This document shows, piece by piece, positions 42,701 through 54,282 of a stretch of 64,000 nt of DNA (the stretch's first letter is position 1; the number at the start of each line of letters is the position of its first letter). This DNA comes from Halichondria panicea. Lineage: Eukaryota > Porifera > Demospongiae > Suberitida > Halichondriidae. The position numbers and the translations under genes were made by a program. The notes below the pieces were generated by a model that was not told the DNA's origin, did not search any database, and saw nothing but the letters and a program-made list of their open reading frames with translations. Where the stretch lies: contig NC_087381.1 in assembly GCF_963675165.1 (NCBI RefSeq), forward strand, positions 558,001 to 622,000, read 5' to 3'.

Positions 42701-43611
42701 GAGAGAGCATCCCTATAAAAGCAGTTTTGTGTGGAAGTTTTGTGTCGAAAAATCACTTTCTCACTTTCCCACTGTCAGTGCATTATGTCATAAAATTATA
42801 TTGGCACTGCATTTCCTTTGATCAGAGGTCAAATTGTTGCGGTACCTCATTACTAGATAACACCTACACATTAGCAGCATCTTCTTGTTTGATCCTGGTA
42901 CTAGTAGAACAAGGGAAACTTTTAGGGTACTTATCAGTTTTCAGTAGCTTTACTAATGCACTTGACATCTAACCGAGTTGTACCTTTGAGCAGTACGTAC
43001 AACATGGGGACTAGACCTTGTATCAAAAAACACTCTTAATTCTGTTCGATGCATGTATCATGTGATCTGTAGGTAACCTTTGTACCTAACTCTCATACGT
43101 AGGGCTAGGGAAGCAATTTCATATTCTATAGCTAAAAATAATTAACATGCAGGACAACAACAAGTACAGTGTACTGTAATAATTAACAGAGTATATACGT
43201 TTATGGATTTCACTCAAATTAATTTGATATAATTATAGCAGAAAATATCATGCACGCAATTAGAGAGTTGAAACATCATAATGAATTTATAGCTACTGAG
43301 CTCATTGTAGGCATGAGAATGAATGAGATCTACAGTGCATGGCGGATCCTGCAGGGGTGTTTCAGTGGTCTCAAATGAAACCCCCGTTTGGTTAATGTCT
43401 ATATAGCATGTTAACAGATCTGATCAACAATTAACTAGTAAACTGATATTTCTGAAAAGGCTGCAATAACAGAGCAGCAAACAACCAGCCCCCCCTTTCT
43501 ATCCTATAATATCTATAATAAACATATTTCAGCCTAGTGAGTGAGCTCACCTCCAACAGCCCAAACCAGGCTCAGGAAAGTAACTGACTTCCACAGTAAG
43601 CAACTCATCAT
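39709..43611 (-). pseudogene. SRCR gene 7: one SRCR domain, frameshifted; TM and PSAP-rich tail
   Basis: Exons: signal 43551-43611; SRCR N-half 42227-42412; C-half 40726-40877; TM and tail 39709-40232. The N-half is 186 nt where gene 11, its near-duplicate, has 184: two extra bases in a TACACACAAT run shift the frame after FFTYT and lead to a stop at the exon end. As read, the receptor would lose half its SRCR, the TM and the tail. The other exons are open. The tail is distinctive: repeats of [11 protein letters not shown] and EEPPSALYPTE give two exact PSAP motifs, and it ends EAAPSPYPG without an exact PPxY. I call it a pseudogene, but it has only one lesion, in a simple-sequence run, so a polymorphism or sequence error is possible. 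Confidence 0.65.
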
Positions 43612-44159
43612 TGGCAATGCTTCTTGCTTAGAGTAGATTTATAGTTTTGAACAGTGCAGTGAAGGCACCTTAAATACGTACCTAATTTTAGTTGTATGCA
43701 ATAGGTGGTGACTGCGTGTATTTAATGAACCATGACAGGTATGAATATCATTATAGAGTCACTCTACAGTGTCAGCCAAGCAGAGCTATGTACAGCCTAG
43801 CCTCGAGACCAGGCGTATTTTTATCCGCCTGGATTCGAGGCTATGTACGTGCATGTTGCTTTTTAGGGTGTAGACTCTATCAGTATTTAGAAGTAATTAC
43901 GAAAATTTGCACCAACGAAATACTGCAAATGTTCGTTAAAGTTAATCTTGGCACAACACATTGAGTAGATCTACACATGCTTTGTCATTATAAGCATAAT
44001 TATGCAGTTTTGTGTCAATAATTCTACCAGATATCTATACATGTATATAAAATCAAAACACCGAATGGCGAGAAAATAATTAAGCTATGAAACATCAACT
44101 AATTTGCTATCACTATAATTATAATTGTCAATTGTTTCACTATAATTATTATACTTTCA
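43612..44159. other. 5' flank of SRCR gene 7
   Basis: A TATAAAT lies at 43637-43643, only about 26 bp from the start codon. A 46-bp hairpin at 43798-43843 (TAGCCTCGAGACCAGGCG arm) is absent from the matching flank of gene 11 (about 61255), so it looks like an insertion. Confidence 0.5.
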
Positions 44160-44850
44160 GTTTAACAGGAAACTCGGTCTAAGAGTTAACAGTCACGTCT
44201 AAGTTGGTGAGCAGGTGTGAGGGATCAGGGATTTAGAGTATTTGAGATATTAAACATTGATTCAGTTTTCACAGTCAATTCGATGGCACTCAACAAATAC
44301 AAAACTCAACACTTAGATAGATAGATAGAACTTTTTATTTGGGCAGGAAATGCTGCATCCACAGTGTGGGTTTTAATGCAGGTCCTGTATAGATCTACTA
44401 TATACAGACATGAACAAAAGACAAGAAAGTAGAAAAATAATGGCTTAGTTGCAGTTAGAGAACAGTTTGTGTATACTGTTCTTGAACGCTGGTACTGTTT
44501 TTGCTTTCTTGAGTTCTTGAGGAAGCGCATTGTACTTGAGAGCTCCTTGAAAACTTTTCCTGAGTAGCTCGGTGGATGGTCTTGGAAGGTGGAGGTTATC
44601 TTGTCCACAAGTTGTTACTTAAATACTAAACACCTGTTTCTAGAATGTTCTACTAACAAAACACATGATCTAAAATGTTCTAGAATGTTCTACTGCAACC
44701 CATCTAGAATAGTCTAGAAGTGATGTTTACTATAGTACAGTAATGCATAATAGTGATACTTGACTCTTACTTCCAGTGCAGGCCAAGGCCACATCTTGTG
44801 AATGGACGTAATCTTCATCTCCGATAGAGTTAGCAGGACAATGAGAAAGT
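44160..44850 (-). pseudogene. Remnant of an SRCR gene of the gene 1/5 type
   Basis: About 44160-44215 resembles the end of the short tail exon of genes 1 and 5 (AGTTGGTGAGCAGG). About 44765-44842 is the end of an SRCR C-half exon (donor side, TCTTACTTCCAGTGCAGGCC), cut off after the CPAN codons. The middle is replaced by the LINE fragment at about 44300-44640. The remnant sits at the place where 61436-61690 carries a similar remnant, so it predates the duplication of the flanking genes. Confidence 0.6.
44315..44620 (-). mobile_element. 5'-truncated non-LTR retrotransposon fragment
   Basis: On the minus strand a frame ending at 44445 reads LHLPRPSTELLRKSFQ, then ALKYNALPQELKKAK and FKNSIHKLFSNCN. 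This is the pattern usually seen at the C-terminus of LINE reverse-transcriptase proteins (a PR..TEL.K.SF..SG...WN.LP..L..... type motif; family knowledge). About 110 bp follow the stop and end in a short TATC repeat at about 44315-44330, a tail type known from some LINE families. The rest of the element is missing. The longer overlapping frame in another register is not the coding one. Confidence 0.65.
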
Positions 44851-45109
44851 ATCACATACTGAGTGCCTGGAATCTAGGCTAAGTCCAAGGCCGAAAAATA
44901 ACTAAATTAATGATGGTCCCTATACACCTGTATATGCATGCGTAAGTGCTTTATCATAATTATTCTGACAAAAATTTGATATCAGAAGGAGAGATGAAAA
45001 TTGAGCTATGAGACATCAAGTATATACAGCAGATATACTAATTTGCTATCACTATCGGTCAATATAGGTACTTGAATTGTGGGCATTATACCCATGCATG
45101 CATATATAG
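44851..45109. other. Intergenic downstream of SRCR gene 8
   Basis: 3' flank of gene 8, nearly the same as 61690-61926 downstream of gene 12. No gene. Confidence 0.5.
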
Positions 45110-48100
45110 TTATCCTGGATATAGTGGAGGGGCTTCTCCGCCAGAAAAATACAGTGCAGGGGGTGGTTTTTCAGGGGCCGGGGGTTGCTGAGGATAAGGG
45201 GCTGGGGGTTTCTGAGGGTAAGACGTGTAGTACGAGGGGGCAGCATATTGTCCAGTCGGGTAGGCAGCTGCTGGTTGAGGCGCATGCACATTTGGAGGGG
45301 GAGGTTGATTAGAGTTTGGGGATCTTTGGTTCATGGAGTAGGCTGTATTTTGTGTATTTGTGACGGTTGCAGTTGTCGACGTAGTGTTAGTGTTTAGATT
45401 CCTGGGTGGGGGGCGAGCCAGGCGACGTTTTCTTGTGATACTACAGAACAAAACGATCATCACAACGACAACGATGATGATGAAAACAGGAAAAGACACT
45501 CCAACACCGATAGATACCAATGCTGCATAAAAATACAATATGTCAGTGCATGTCGATGTGGTCTGTAATAATTATAGTCATATTGTATGTATATGATGGT
45601 CAGCCATGGCTACCCCGTGCATTACGCACGTGTCACAATACATGATTACCACGTGGCGGTTGCTGTGTAGTGGTTACGGCCATCGCGCTTTGTGTCAATA
45701 ATTTGAGTTGCGTGTGTGGGGCCACGCCCACCTACGAGTTGATGACTGAAGTGGTGGAAGAACAAGCTTCGCTTCATGACTGGAACTTGATCTGTGAGAG
45801 CTCTAACAAAACAGATGGATCATCTACACACGTACATGCATGTATACATATAGCTGTTTAGGTGAGCACGACCATAAACCAAACGTTAACATGCACGAAG
45901 TGCAGCTGCAGAATCATGCAGTGCGTGCGTGACATACGTGGCTGTAACCACTTCACGAATGTCACATTTGTTAGGCAGCAACCGCTATATGGTTGAATGT
46001 TCTACCACTAGGTGGTAAGCATTTTACAGTGGCGTTTCTAGGAATATCAGTAGGAGGGTGCTTAGGTCGCGCGACAGCGCGAAATTTTTGAGGTCCGCCC
46101 ACGCACCAGAAGCCACACACACCTCTACTGCGCATGACAGGGGATACACCTTGATAAAGAACAGTCACAATGATATCAACTCTACCATGCATTGCCTACA
46201 ACCATAGATAGAGTATTATATGCTACAATTGACTCATCTCTATAGCTATTATCACTATCTACAGGTATGTTATGGTGTATGTGTAGAAATTAGTCCAGTT
46301 AGTCGATCGTTCTGTGTGTGATTGTACTGCTGTCTTTATTCTCTTCAGACCACTGAAAGACGGCCTCTCTGCTGAGCAGCTAGTGACAGGCAGAGTACAC
46401 AATAATTATACTACGTATATATCACCAAGAAAATCTGTATCAAAACCATTGTTTAAGATTCTTTGTCCTCTACCTCGTAGTCTAGTTTCTAGTCCTCTGC
46501 TGGTGCTTTCTGAATTATATAGACACTGACAGGGAACAACCTCCTGATGCAGACTTTTGGCTTGTACTATTAATTTTTGTATTAATAAGTCACAGTACGC
46601 ATGCTCAGGAAATTTGGATATCTGAAGGGTGTGGTCTCCAACAGTACTTCTGCGAGCTCTAGCTAGCTCTGTAGTGCAAGCTCAGGCTCAGCTCCCAGCT
46701 ATCCAGTAAGTTGCAGTAATTAATATTAAGCTTAGGGGGGTGCTTGAGCACCCTGAGCCCCTAGCTGGATACGCCACTGTTTTACAACCACGCAGGACAA
46801 ACACACAAGTAGCGTGGCAATCGATGACCCTGCATGGGCTACTATAAATATGTGAAATCCAAGCTAAAACGTCTCTGCCATGCACATGCACACTAACTGA
46901 TACTACTATTGACTTACATCCAGTACAGGACAAGGCAATATCTTCTGAATGGCCACAATTTTCAACTCCGATAGTGTTAGCAGGACAATTAATGAGTCTG
47001 CTCTCAGATCCTCGACAACGAAGCTCGTCTAACCATGTCCGAGTGGATGATGAAGCTTGGAAGAATCTATGGAAAGAACTGACTATCACAAATATTGCAC
47101 AAACTATAGAATGATGGATGTGATCCAATGTTAAGTCAGTAAGTATTACTCAATGATGAGCCGATAATACACACTCACCCTAGTGTTTCAACATTTCCAT
47201 ATCGAGTGTAGGTTGAGAACCCTAGTTGACAACAAGCCACTCTTGCATCATTTACACCAAAGCTGTCATTACACACTGTCCCCCATTGTCCATTGTAATA
47301 GACCTCCAGTCTACCAGAGGAGCCTCCTGTTCGGCCTGACCTGTCTACCAGCCTCAGGTCTCCATTTGGACCTATAAACAACACAACTCATTAATGGAAT
47401 AATTATTGAGAATGCTGGCTAGTAATATACACGTACATACACTATACATATCGGCATTCATACTACTCTTACTTGCAGTGCTTGCAGCACAGGACAAGGC
47501 CACGTCTTCTGAATGGGTGCAATCTTCAACTCCGATAGTGTTAGCAGGGCAATTAATGAGTCTGCTCTCAGTTCCTCGACAACGAAGCTTGTCCAGCCAT
47601 GTCTGAGTGAATGATGAAGCTTCAGAGAAACTATAGGAGGTAATGATCATGTTAACACAATTGCACCAGCTATAATACATTTAGTACACAAATGCAATGA
47701 TATACTTGATAAAGGTTTGAAGAATTTATAAACATAGTTATAGGAGGAAATGATTTTATGACCATATAATAATGCTATATAGAAATTAGCTATTGAGTTC
47801 GATGAGATTTCATTGAAACCTATAACTTTATCAAGTATATCTGTAATAATACAAACTGTACAATACAGTACATGGTATATATACATGTTTCTTCACTAAG
47901 GTGAATGATTCTATGGAAAGTCATGAAAAATTAAATTATTTTCTGATGAGCTTACACACTCACCCTAGCCTTCCAACTGTTCCATATTGAGTGTAGTTTG
48001 AGAACCCTAGTTGACGACAAGCCACCACTGCATCATCTGGACTGAAGAGGTCATCACACACTGTCCCCCATTGTCTACTGTAATAGAACTCCAGTCTGCC

Positions 48101-50566
48101 AGAGGAGCCTCCTGTTCGGCCTGAGTTGCTTACCAGCCTCAGGTCTCCATTTGGGCCTATAAACAACACAACTCATTAATGGAATAAATATTGACAATGC
48201 TGGCTAGTAATATACACGTACATACACTATACATATCGGCATTCATACTACTCTTACTTGCAGTGCTAGCAGCACAGAACAAGGCCACGTCTTCTGAATG
48301 GGTGCAATCTTCAACTCCGATAGGGTGGGCAGGGCAATTAACGAGTCTGCTCTCAGTTCCTCGACAACCAAGATTGTCCAGCCATGTTCGAGTGAATGAT
48401 GAAGCTTCAGAGAAACTATAGGAGGTAATGATTATGTTAACACAATTGCACCAGCTATAATACATTTATTACACGAATGCAATGATATACTTGATAAAGG
48501 TTTGAAGAATTTATAAACATAGTTATAGGAGGAAATGATTTTGTGACCATATAATAATGCTATATAGAAATTAGCTATTGAGTTCGATGAGATTTCATTG
48601 AAACCTATAACTTTATCAAGTATATCTGTAATAATACAAACTGTACAATACAGTACATGGTATATACATGTTTCTTCACTAAGGTGACTGATTCTATGGA
48701 AAGTCATGAAAGATTAAATTATTTTCTGATGAGCTTACACATTACACACTCACCCTAGCCTTCCAACTGTTCCGTATCGAGTGTAGTTTGAGAACCCTAG
48801 TTGACGACAAGCCACCACTGCATCATTTGGACTGAAGAGGTCATCACACACTGTCCCCCATTGTCCATTGTCTCCAGTCTGCCAGAGGAGCCTCCTGTTC
48901 GGCCTGACCTGTCTACCAGCCTCAGATCTCCATTTGGGCCTATAAATAACACAACTCATTAATTATTGAGAATGCTGGCTAGTAATATACACGTACATAC
49001 ACTATACATATCGGCATTCATACTACTCTTACTTGTAGTGTTTGCAGTGCTTGCAGTGCAGACCAAGGCTATATCTTCAGAATGGGTGCAATCTTCAACT
49101 CCGATAGGGTTGGCAGGGCAAAAAATGAGTCTCCTCTCAGTTCCTCGACAACGAAGATTGTCCAGCCATGTCCAAATGAATGATGCAGCTTGGGAGAAAC
49201 TATATAGGAGGTAATGACCATGTTAATACAATTGCACCAGCTATAATACATTTATTACATGCATGCAATGATATACTTGATAAAGGTTTGAAGAATTTAT
49301 AAACATAGTTATAGGAGGAAATGATTTTATGACCATATAATAATGCTATATAGAAATTAGCTATTGAGTTCGATGAGATTTCATTGAAACCTATAACTTT
49401 ATCAAGTATATCTGTAATAATACAAACTGTACAATACAGTACATGGTATATATACATGTTTCTTCACTAAGGTGAATGATTCTATGGAAAGTCATGAAAA
49501 TTAAATTATTTTCTGATGAGCTTACACACTCACCCTAGCCTTCCAACTGTTCCGTATCGAGTGTAGTTTGAGAACCCTAGTTGACGACAAGCCACTCTTG
49601 CATCATCTGGACTGAAGAAGTCATCACACACTGTCCCCCATTGTCTACTGTAATAGACTTCCAGTCTGCCAGAGGAGCCTCCTGTTCGACTAACTCTGTC
49701 TACCAGCCTCAGATCTCCACTTGATTGTCCTGTATATATATATACAGAAACGAAAATCAAGATGAATACATGCATGACTTGTGTATACATTCAACACTGT
49801 ATACACAGTACACGTATATTCCCTACATAACTGTGGTATAGCTAACATGCAAGTACATAAGAACGAAAAACATGCTTTATAGTGATTTAGGAAAGGAGGA
49901 ATGTGTGTGTGTGTTCCTGCCACTATATATAGATGCAATTTACGCACCCAGGAAACACTATAGGAAATCCTGTGGATATGCATGCCATGCATATTCTTCC
50001 AAACTGGAAAATGCATGGCTGGTGTGTACACAGGATCCCCCTGAGTGTGTATAATCGGCTAGTTTTCAGAAGCCTTTCTATAACAGGATGGCAACAAGAC
50101 TGGTACAGGATTCGTCTAAAGTTACAACAGCTAGGAGAACGTTGTGATTTTCGTTCACCTAATACCTGTTTAACCGACTTTATTAGCAGAATTGATCATA
50201 TCCACACCATTCTGTGATTCTACCATAATTATAGTCTACAACTGTTCTTTCAATTTCAAAGCTGCCATGATATTTACTATATAATAATTATTGTCATAAT
50301 TATATGCTGTAGCTATTGCCATGCAGGACGATAACGCAACAGTATGTACAGTAATTATTATAACAGCTATATAGAGTCCGATAGATCTCGCTCAATTCAT
50401 ATATTTCTGTCTCATAATTGAGTTTTCTTCGCAGAAACAACCATGCAATGCACACAATCATCATACAGAGTGGAAACATCTCACTTTAGGTATTTTTATC
50501 CAGCTCACCTCCAACAGCCCAAACCAGGCTCAGGAGAGTAACTGTCTTCCACAGTAAGTAACTCAT
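45110..50566 (-). CDS. SRCR gene 8: four SRCR modules (one frameshifted), TM, Pro-rich tail
   Basis: Ten exons: signal 50509-50566; SRCR 1 49534-49729 + 49033-49199; SRCR 2 48754-48939 + 48258-48415; SRCR 3 47964-48156 + 47473-47630; SRCR 4 47179-47371 + 46918-47066; TM and tail 45110-45522. The N-half of SRCR 2 is 186 nt, 7 shorter than its copies: the codons for VYY after GRLE are missing and the frame is lost. With 193 nt there the sum would be 1,878 nt (625 aa). Because modules are phase 1-1, joining SRCR 1 directly to SRCR 3 restores the frame and yields a three-domain receptor. SRCR 4 has CCQLG instead of CRQLG, an extra cysteine. TM region [14 protein letters not shown], tail with [12 protein letters not shown] and a [10 protein letters not shown] end (PPLY). 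SRCR 1-3 with introns repeat every 775-790 bp. Confidence 0.75.
46027..46779. mobile_element. Non-autonomous DNA transposon with CAGTGGCGT ends, 5-bp TSD
   Basis: A 753-bp insertion in the last intron of gene 8. It starts CAGTGGCGTTTCTAGG and ends ATACGCCACTG; TTTTA is duplicated at 46022-46026 and 46780-46784. The homologous introns of gene 6 (about 36247, AAGCATTTTACAACCATGCA) and gene 12 (about 62850) carry the uninterrupted site, which proves the insertion. An internal plus-strand frame (46314-46529) shows no known domain. Confidence 0.9.
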
Positions 50567-50617
50567 TATATTGGTAATGTTTCTTGATTTAATTCAGTAT
50601 CAAAATGAAAGCACAAC

Positions 50618-50624
50618 TTTTATA
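50618..50624 (-). promoter_or_regulatory. TATA box of SRCR gene 8
   Basis: TATAAAA on the minus strand, about 52 bp upstream of the start codon at 50566, in the same flanking sequence as gene 6. Confidence 0.55.
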
Positions 50625-51243
50625 CAGCTCTCAACCGTGTGCATGGGTGGTATGAACTGGTGGGATTGTTCATGTGACCTGTGTGTGTATTTAGTACTGA
50701 ACTTAGGCAGAGGAGGTACTAATCCGCCCAACTAAGGAGGTACGACATCCGCGTGTCATCTGCATGTTAAAGACATGCAACTCGATCCCTCATGTATGTG
50801 ACCCTTGAACTGTATTATTGACCTCTGACATCATGGATGTCTGTTGTTTTTTATTAGTGATGACGAATCCCAATATTAATGTTATTCATGATCCAACATT
50901 GTATAATAATTATAGCTATTATAAAATAGGGCTTCTTATTTAGTACATGTATACTAAATACATGCATGTACAGTTGTAGGTACTGGGCTCATGTAAAGTG
51001 TATCTAGAAAGTGAAAGCACCAAAAATTATTAGCCAGTCTATAGCTTATGATTTTCTGAAAGCTTATATCAAACATTTTCCCAGCTCAAAGTTCATATTT
51101 GGGAGATGAAAGAATTGACAGTTTCTGGCCAAATACCATGAAAGCATGTATGGATTATAATAGACAGTTTTGTGATTGTATAAAAAATAAGGAAAAGAGA
51201 ATATTGAGTTATGAAATTGAGCTATAATATGAGACATCAAAAG
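50625..51243. other. Intergenic between genes 8 and 9
   Basis: 3' flank of gene 9, related to the flanks of genes 7 and 11. It includes the uninterrupted form of the site filled at 57785-58134 (about 50990). No gene. Confidence 0.5.
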
Positions 51244-53644
51244 TTATCCCGGATATGGTGGAGGGGCTTCTCTGCCAGAAAAATACAGTGCAGGGGGTGG
51301 TTTTGCAGTGGCTGGGGGTTGCTGAGGGTAGGACGTGTCTGGAGGTTGCTGAGGGTAGGATGTGTTTGGGGGTTGCTGAGGGTAGGATATGTTTGGGGGT
51401 TGCTGAGGGTAGGACATGCGGTACGGGGAGGCGGCATTTTGTCCAGTTGGTCGAGCCCCATAAACATTTTGAGGAGGGGTTTGATTAGAGTTTGAAGATC
51501 TTTGGTTCATGGAGTAGGCTGTGTTATGTGTCGACGTAGTGTGATCTAGGGGATTCCTTGGTGGGTCGCGATTCAGGCGATCCTGGCGACGTCCTATCAC
51601 CGTGCCAATCACAACCGCGATGACGAACATAATGATTATAGGAATAGTGACTCCAATACTAATCCAGACTTCGGCTGATGTAGTTGATGAAGTGGGTGCT
51701 GCATAATAAAAATACATATAGTATGTCATACAGTGTATCAGTGCATGCAAGGTATAATAATTAGCATACTAAAATTATGTGTAATGGCCGAGAGGGTCGC
51801 CCGCCACATCTTTTGAATGGTCACAATCTTCAACTCCAATAGGGTCACCAGGGCAATCAATGAGTCTGCTCTCAGTTCCTCTACAACTAAGCTCGTCCAG
51901 CCATATCGGAGTAATTGATGAATTTGAAAGTTAGGAGAAACTATAGAAGGAATTATTAAGGTTATATGGTAAATTGTTTGCTTTATAAGCCGGTTCGATC
52001 TCAGTGATCTTAAACAGCTATACATGCACATACAGAATGAGCTGGAAGTTTATGCACGCAGTATAGTCATTTCATGGCTTGTTCATGGCTTGAATAGACA
52101 CTTTTTACTATATATATATAGGCACAGATGCCATGGTCTATAACTGAAGCTACACTATTGGCTAGACCAACACTCCAGTACTGTATATGGTAAGAAGCAT
52201 TACAAGAAGCATTGTATAAGAGCAAGAACACTAAGCTATATAGAAGAGAAGTTTATTTGTGCATTTTCTAATCAGTAATGAACTTGATGATTGCTCAGAG
52301 CTTCCACTAAAACCGTATAGCGCGAAATTTTTGAGGCACTTAAATTGTGTGAAATGGCCTTTATCGTTGAATAGGGTTGACTGTTTTACCAGAAACATTC
52401 CCAGGTCACGCTTTCTATCCTTTGCACGTTATAGCAGATAATTCAACAATTTCGTGTATAGTATTGCTAACCCACGAAAACAGCAAAAATTAAAATTTCG
52501 CTACATATTTCTTCAAAACGGGATGTTTAGATGGCAATGTAGTTAACAAGATTACTTTCTACAAACTCACCCTAGCGCTCCAACTGTTCCGTATCGAGTG
52601 TAGGTTGAGAACCCTAGTTGACGACAAGCCACTCTTGCATCACTTGCACTGAACATATCCTGACACACTGTTCCCCATCGACCACTGTAATAAAACTCCA
52701 GTCTGCCAGAGGAGCCTCTTGTTTGACTAAAGGGACTAAAGTTACCTACCAGCCTCAGCTCTCCACTAATTGATTGTCCAGTATAAGTATGCAGACGTGA
52801 ATAACAATTGTCAATCACCCTAAGAATGAAATTTGTTAGTAGAAAACTGAATTTTTAATCTTGTATCATCAACAATTTGGTCTAATTTCAATGTTCACTC
52901 ATATCGCAGCTATATAGTAATAATTTCTATCCTTTGCACGTTATAGCAGATAATTCAACAATTTTGTGTAGTATTGCTAACCCACGAAAACAGCAAAAAT
53001 TTAAATTTCGCTACATATTTACATCCAACACAACAAGACTATTACAGATTATGATTATTCACAGAGAACGTTTTTGTACCCAATGAAGTATCATGTGATC
53101 TGCAGGTAACCTGTACCCAACTCTTAGTCACATACATAGGGAAGCAATTTCTAGTCTATTCTATAGCTAACTAACATTGAGGACAACAACAAGACCAGTA
53201 ATAGTATTAACAGAGTACACGTTTAGGGATTTCACTCAAAAAAGACCTCAATTTAAGGCGACCCTCCAAATATGCGACAGCCAGGAGCTTCAGCAATTTT
53301 CTGACCTCTAAAAGTAGCGACAGCTGCGTTGACAATTATTTTTTAATGTCGCGTTCTAAATAGAGGTAAATGTAGTCACTCTCCCTAGCCTCGATTGTAG
53401 CCCACTGGAAAATCAGTGGCCTGAAATCGAGGCAAGTAGACTCTGTCAAGTTACCTCCAATTAGATGCGACCCTCTAAATATGCGACACCAGGACTTTAA
53501 AAAGAAGCGACCTCTGGCTTTGTAATTATTAAAAAGTGTCGCTTTAAATCGAGATCTTACGGTATGAGTGTGCTCACCTCCAACAGCCCAAACCAGGCTC
53601 AGAAAAGTAACTGACTTCCACATGCACAGCAAGCAACTCATCAT
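51244..53644 (-). pseudogene. SRCR gene 9: one-domain SRCR receptor, several lesions
   Basis: Parts: signal 53578-53644 (two extra codons, MMSCLLCMWKSV); SRCR N-half 52571-52778; C-half remnant about 51805-51940; TM and tail 51244-51698. Lesions: the acceptor of the N-half reads CTG where all paralogues have CAG; the C-half has a TAA at its fourth codon; and the last part of the C-half, with the final cysteine and the donor, is deleted, so DVA runs into sequence that in genes 7 and 11 lies about 400 bp further down the intron (TAATGGCCGAGAGGGTCGCC). The TM/tail exon is still open: Ser/Thr stalk, TIPIIIMFVIAVVIGTVIG, then RRQDRLNRDPP, four copies of SYPQQPPNT or a close variant, and REAPPPYPG. 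Decay therefore hit the ectodomain first, or the tail is conserved by gene conversion. Confidence 0.8.
52418..53024. repeat. Direct repeat flanking the N-half exon of gene 9
   Basis: A segment of about 90 bp starting TTTCTATCCTTTGCACGTTA occurs at about 52418-52508 and again at about 52926-53024, on either side of the gene 9 N-half exon. A diverged relative occurs at about 42060-42135 in the same position of gene 7. The pair could support unequal exchange that removes or duplicates this exon. Confidence 0.6.
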
Positions 53645-54282
53645 TGGTAATGCTTCTTGCTTTAATTATAGTTTATATATGAAAAGTGCAGTGAAGGCAC
53701 ACCAAAGTTAAATAGTATTTCACGTCTGGTGTCAGAGGATCAAGGAATGAATGACTCCCCGGTGGGAGTGACCCCCTGGTCATTCCTGCCTAAGGTGTGG
53801 GGGACTCCCCCAGGAGTGAATGACTCCCTACGCGCATGCTTGTTTGTTCCGGCCAATGTGACCTGTTTCCATCTATTTCTCTTCTAGTGTTTGCCTTTAC
53901 ACTAGACTGTGTGTAGATCTACATGTACGTAATGAACCCAGAAAGTGTCATTATGATGCCTGATGACTGTATAATTATGATCACGAGGTTGGCCCACCAT
54001 ACACACGTCACATTAGCAGAGCAAATTATGACAGGTATGAATATCATTATAGAGTCATTCATCATTTCTGTTCAGCTCTATGTACAGCCATGAATGGGAA
54101 TGTGCATGTTGCTTTTTGGGGTGTAGACTCTATCAGTGTATGTGCATTAGTGCTTTGTCATTATTTAGATAACATTTATAAGGTGGATAAAAATTGAACT
54201 ATGGAGACATCAAGTACACGCAGCAGATCATACTAACTTGCTATGTCCCTATCAGTCAATTTCGTAAGAACACTAATAATAC
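53645..54282. other. Intergenic between genes 9 and 10
   Basis: No gene. A run near 53740-53830 has three short repeats of GAATGACTCCC-type sequence. A segment at about 54030-54150 is shared with upstream flanks of genes 7 and 11 (GTATGAATATCATTATAGAG and on). Confidence 0.45.

Noticed and set aside
44306-44608. Minus-strand 100-codon frame starting MDKITSTFQ
   Set aside because: The LINE reverse-transcriptase C-terminal signature is in a different frame of the same strand, ending at 44445.
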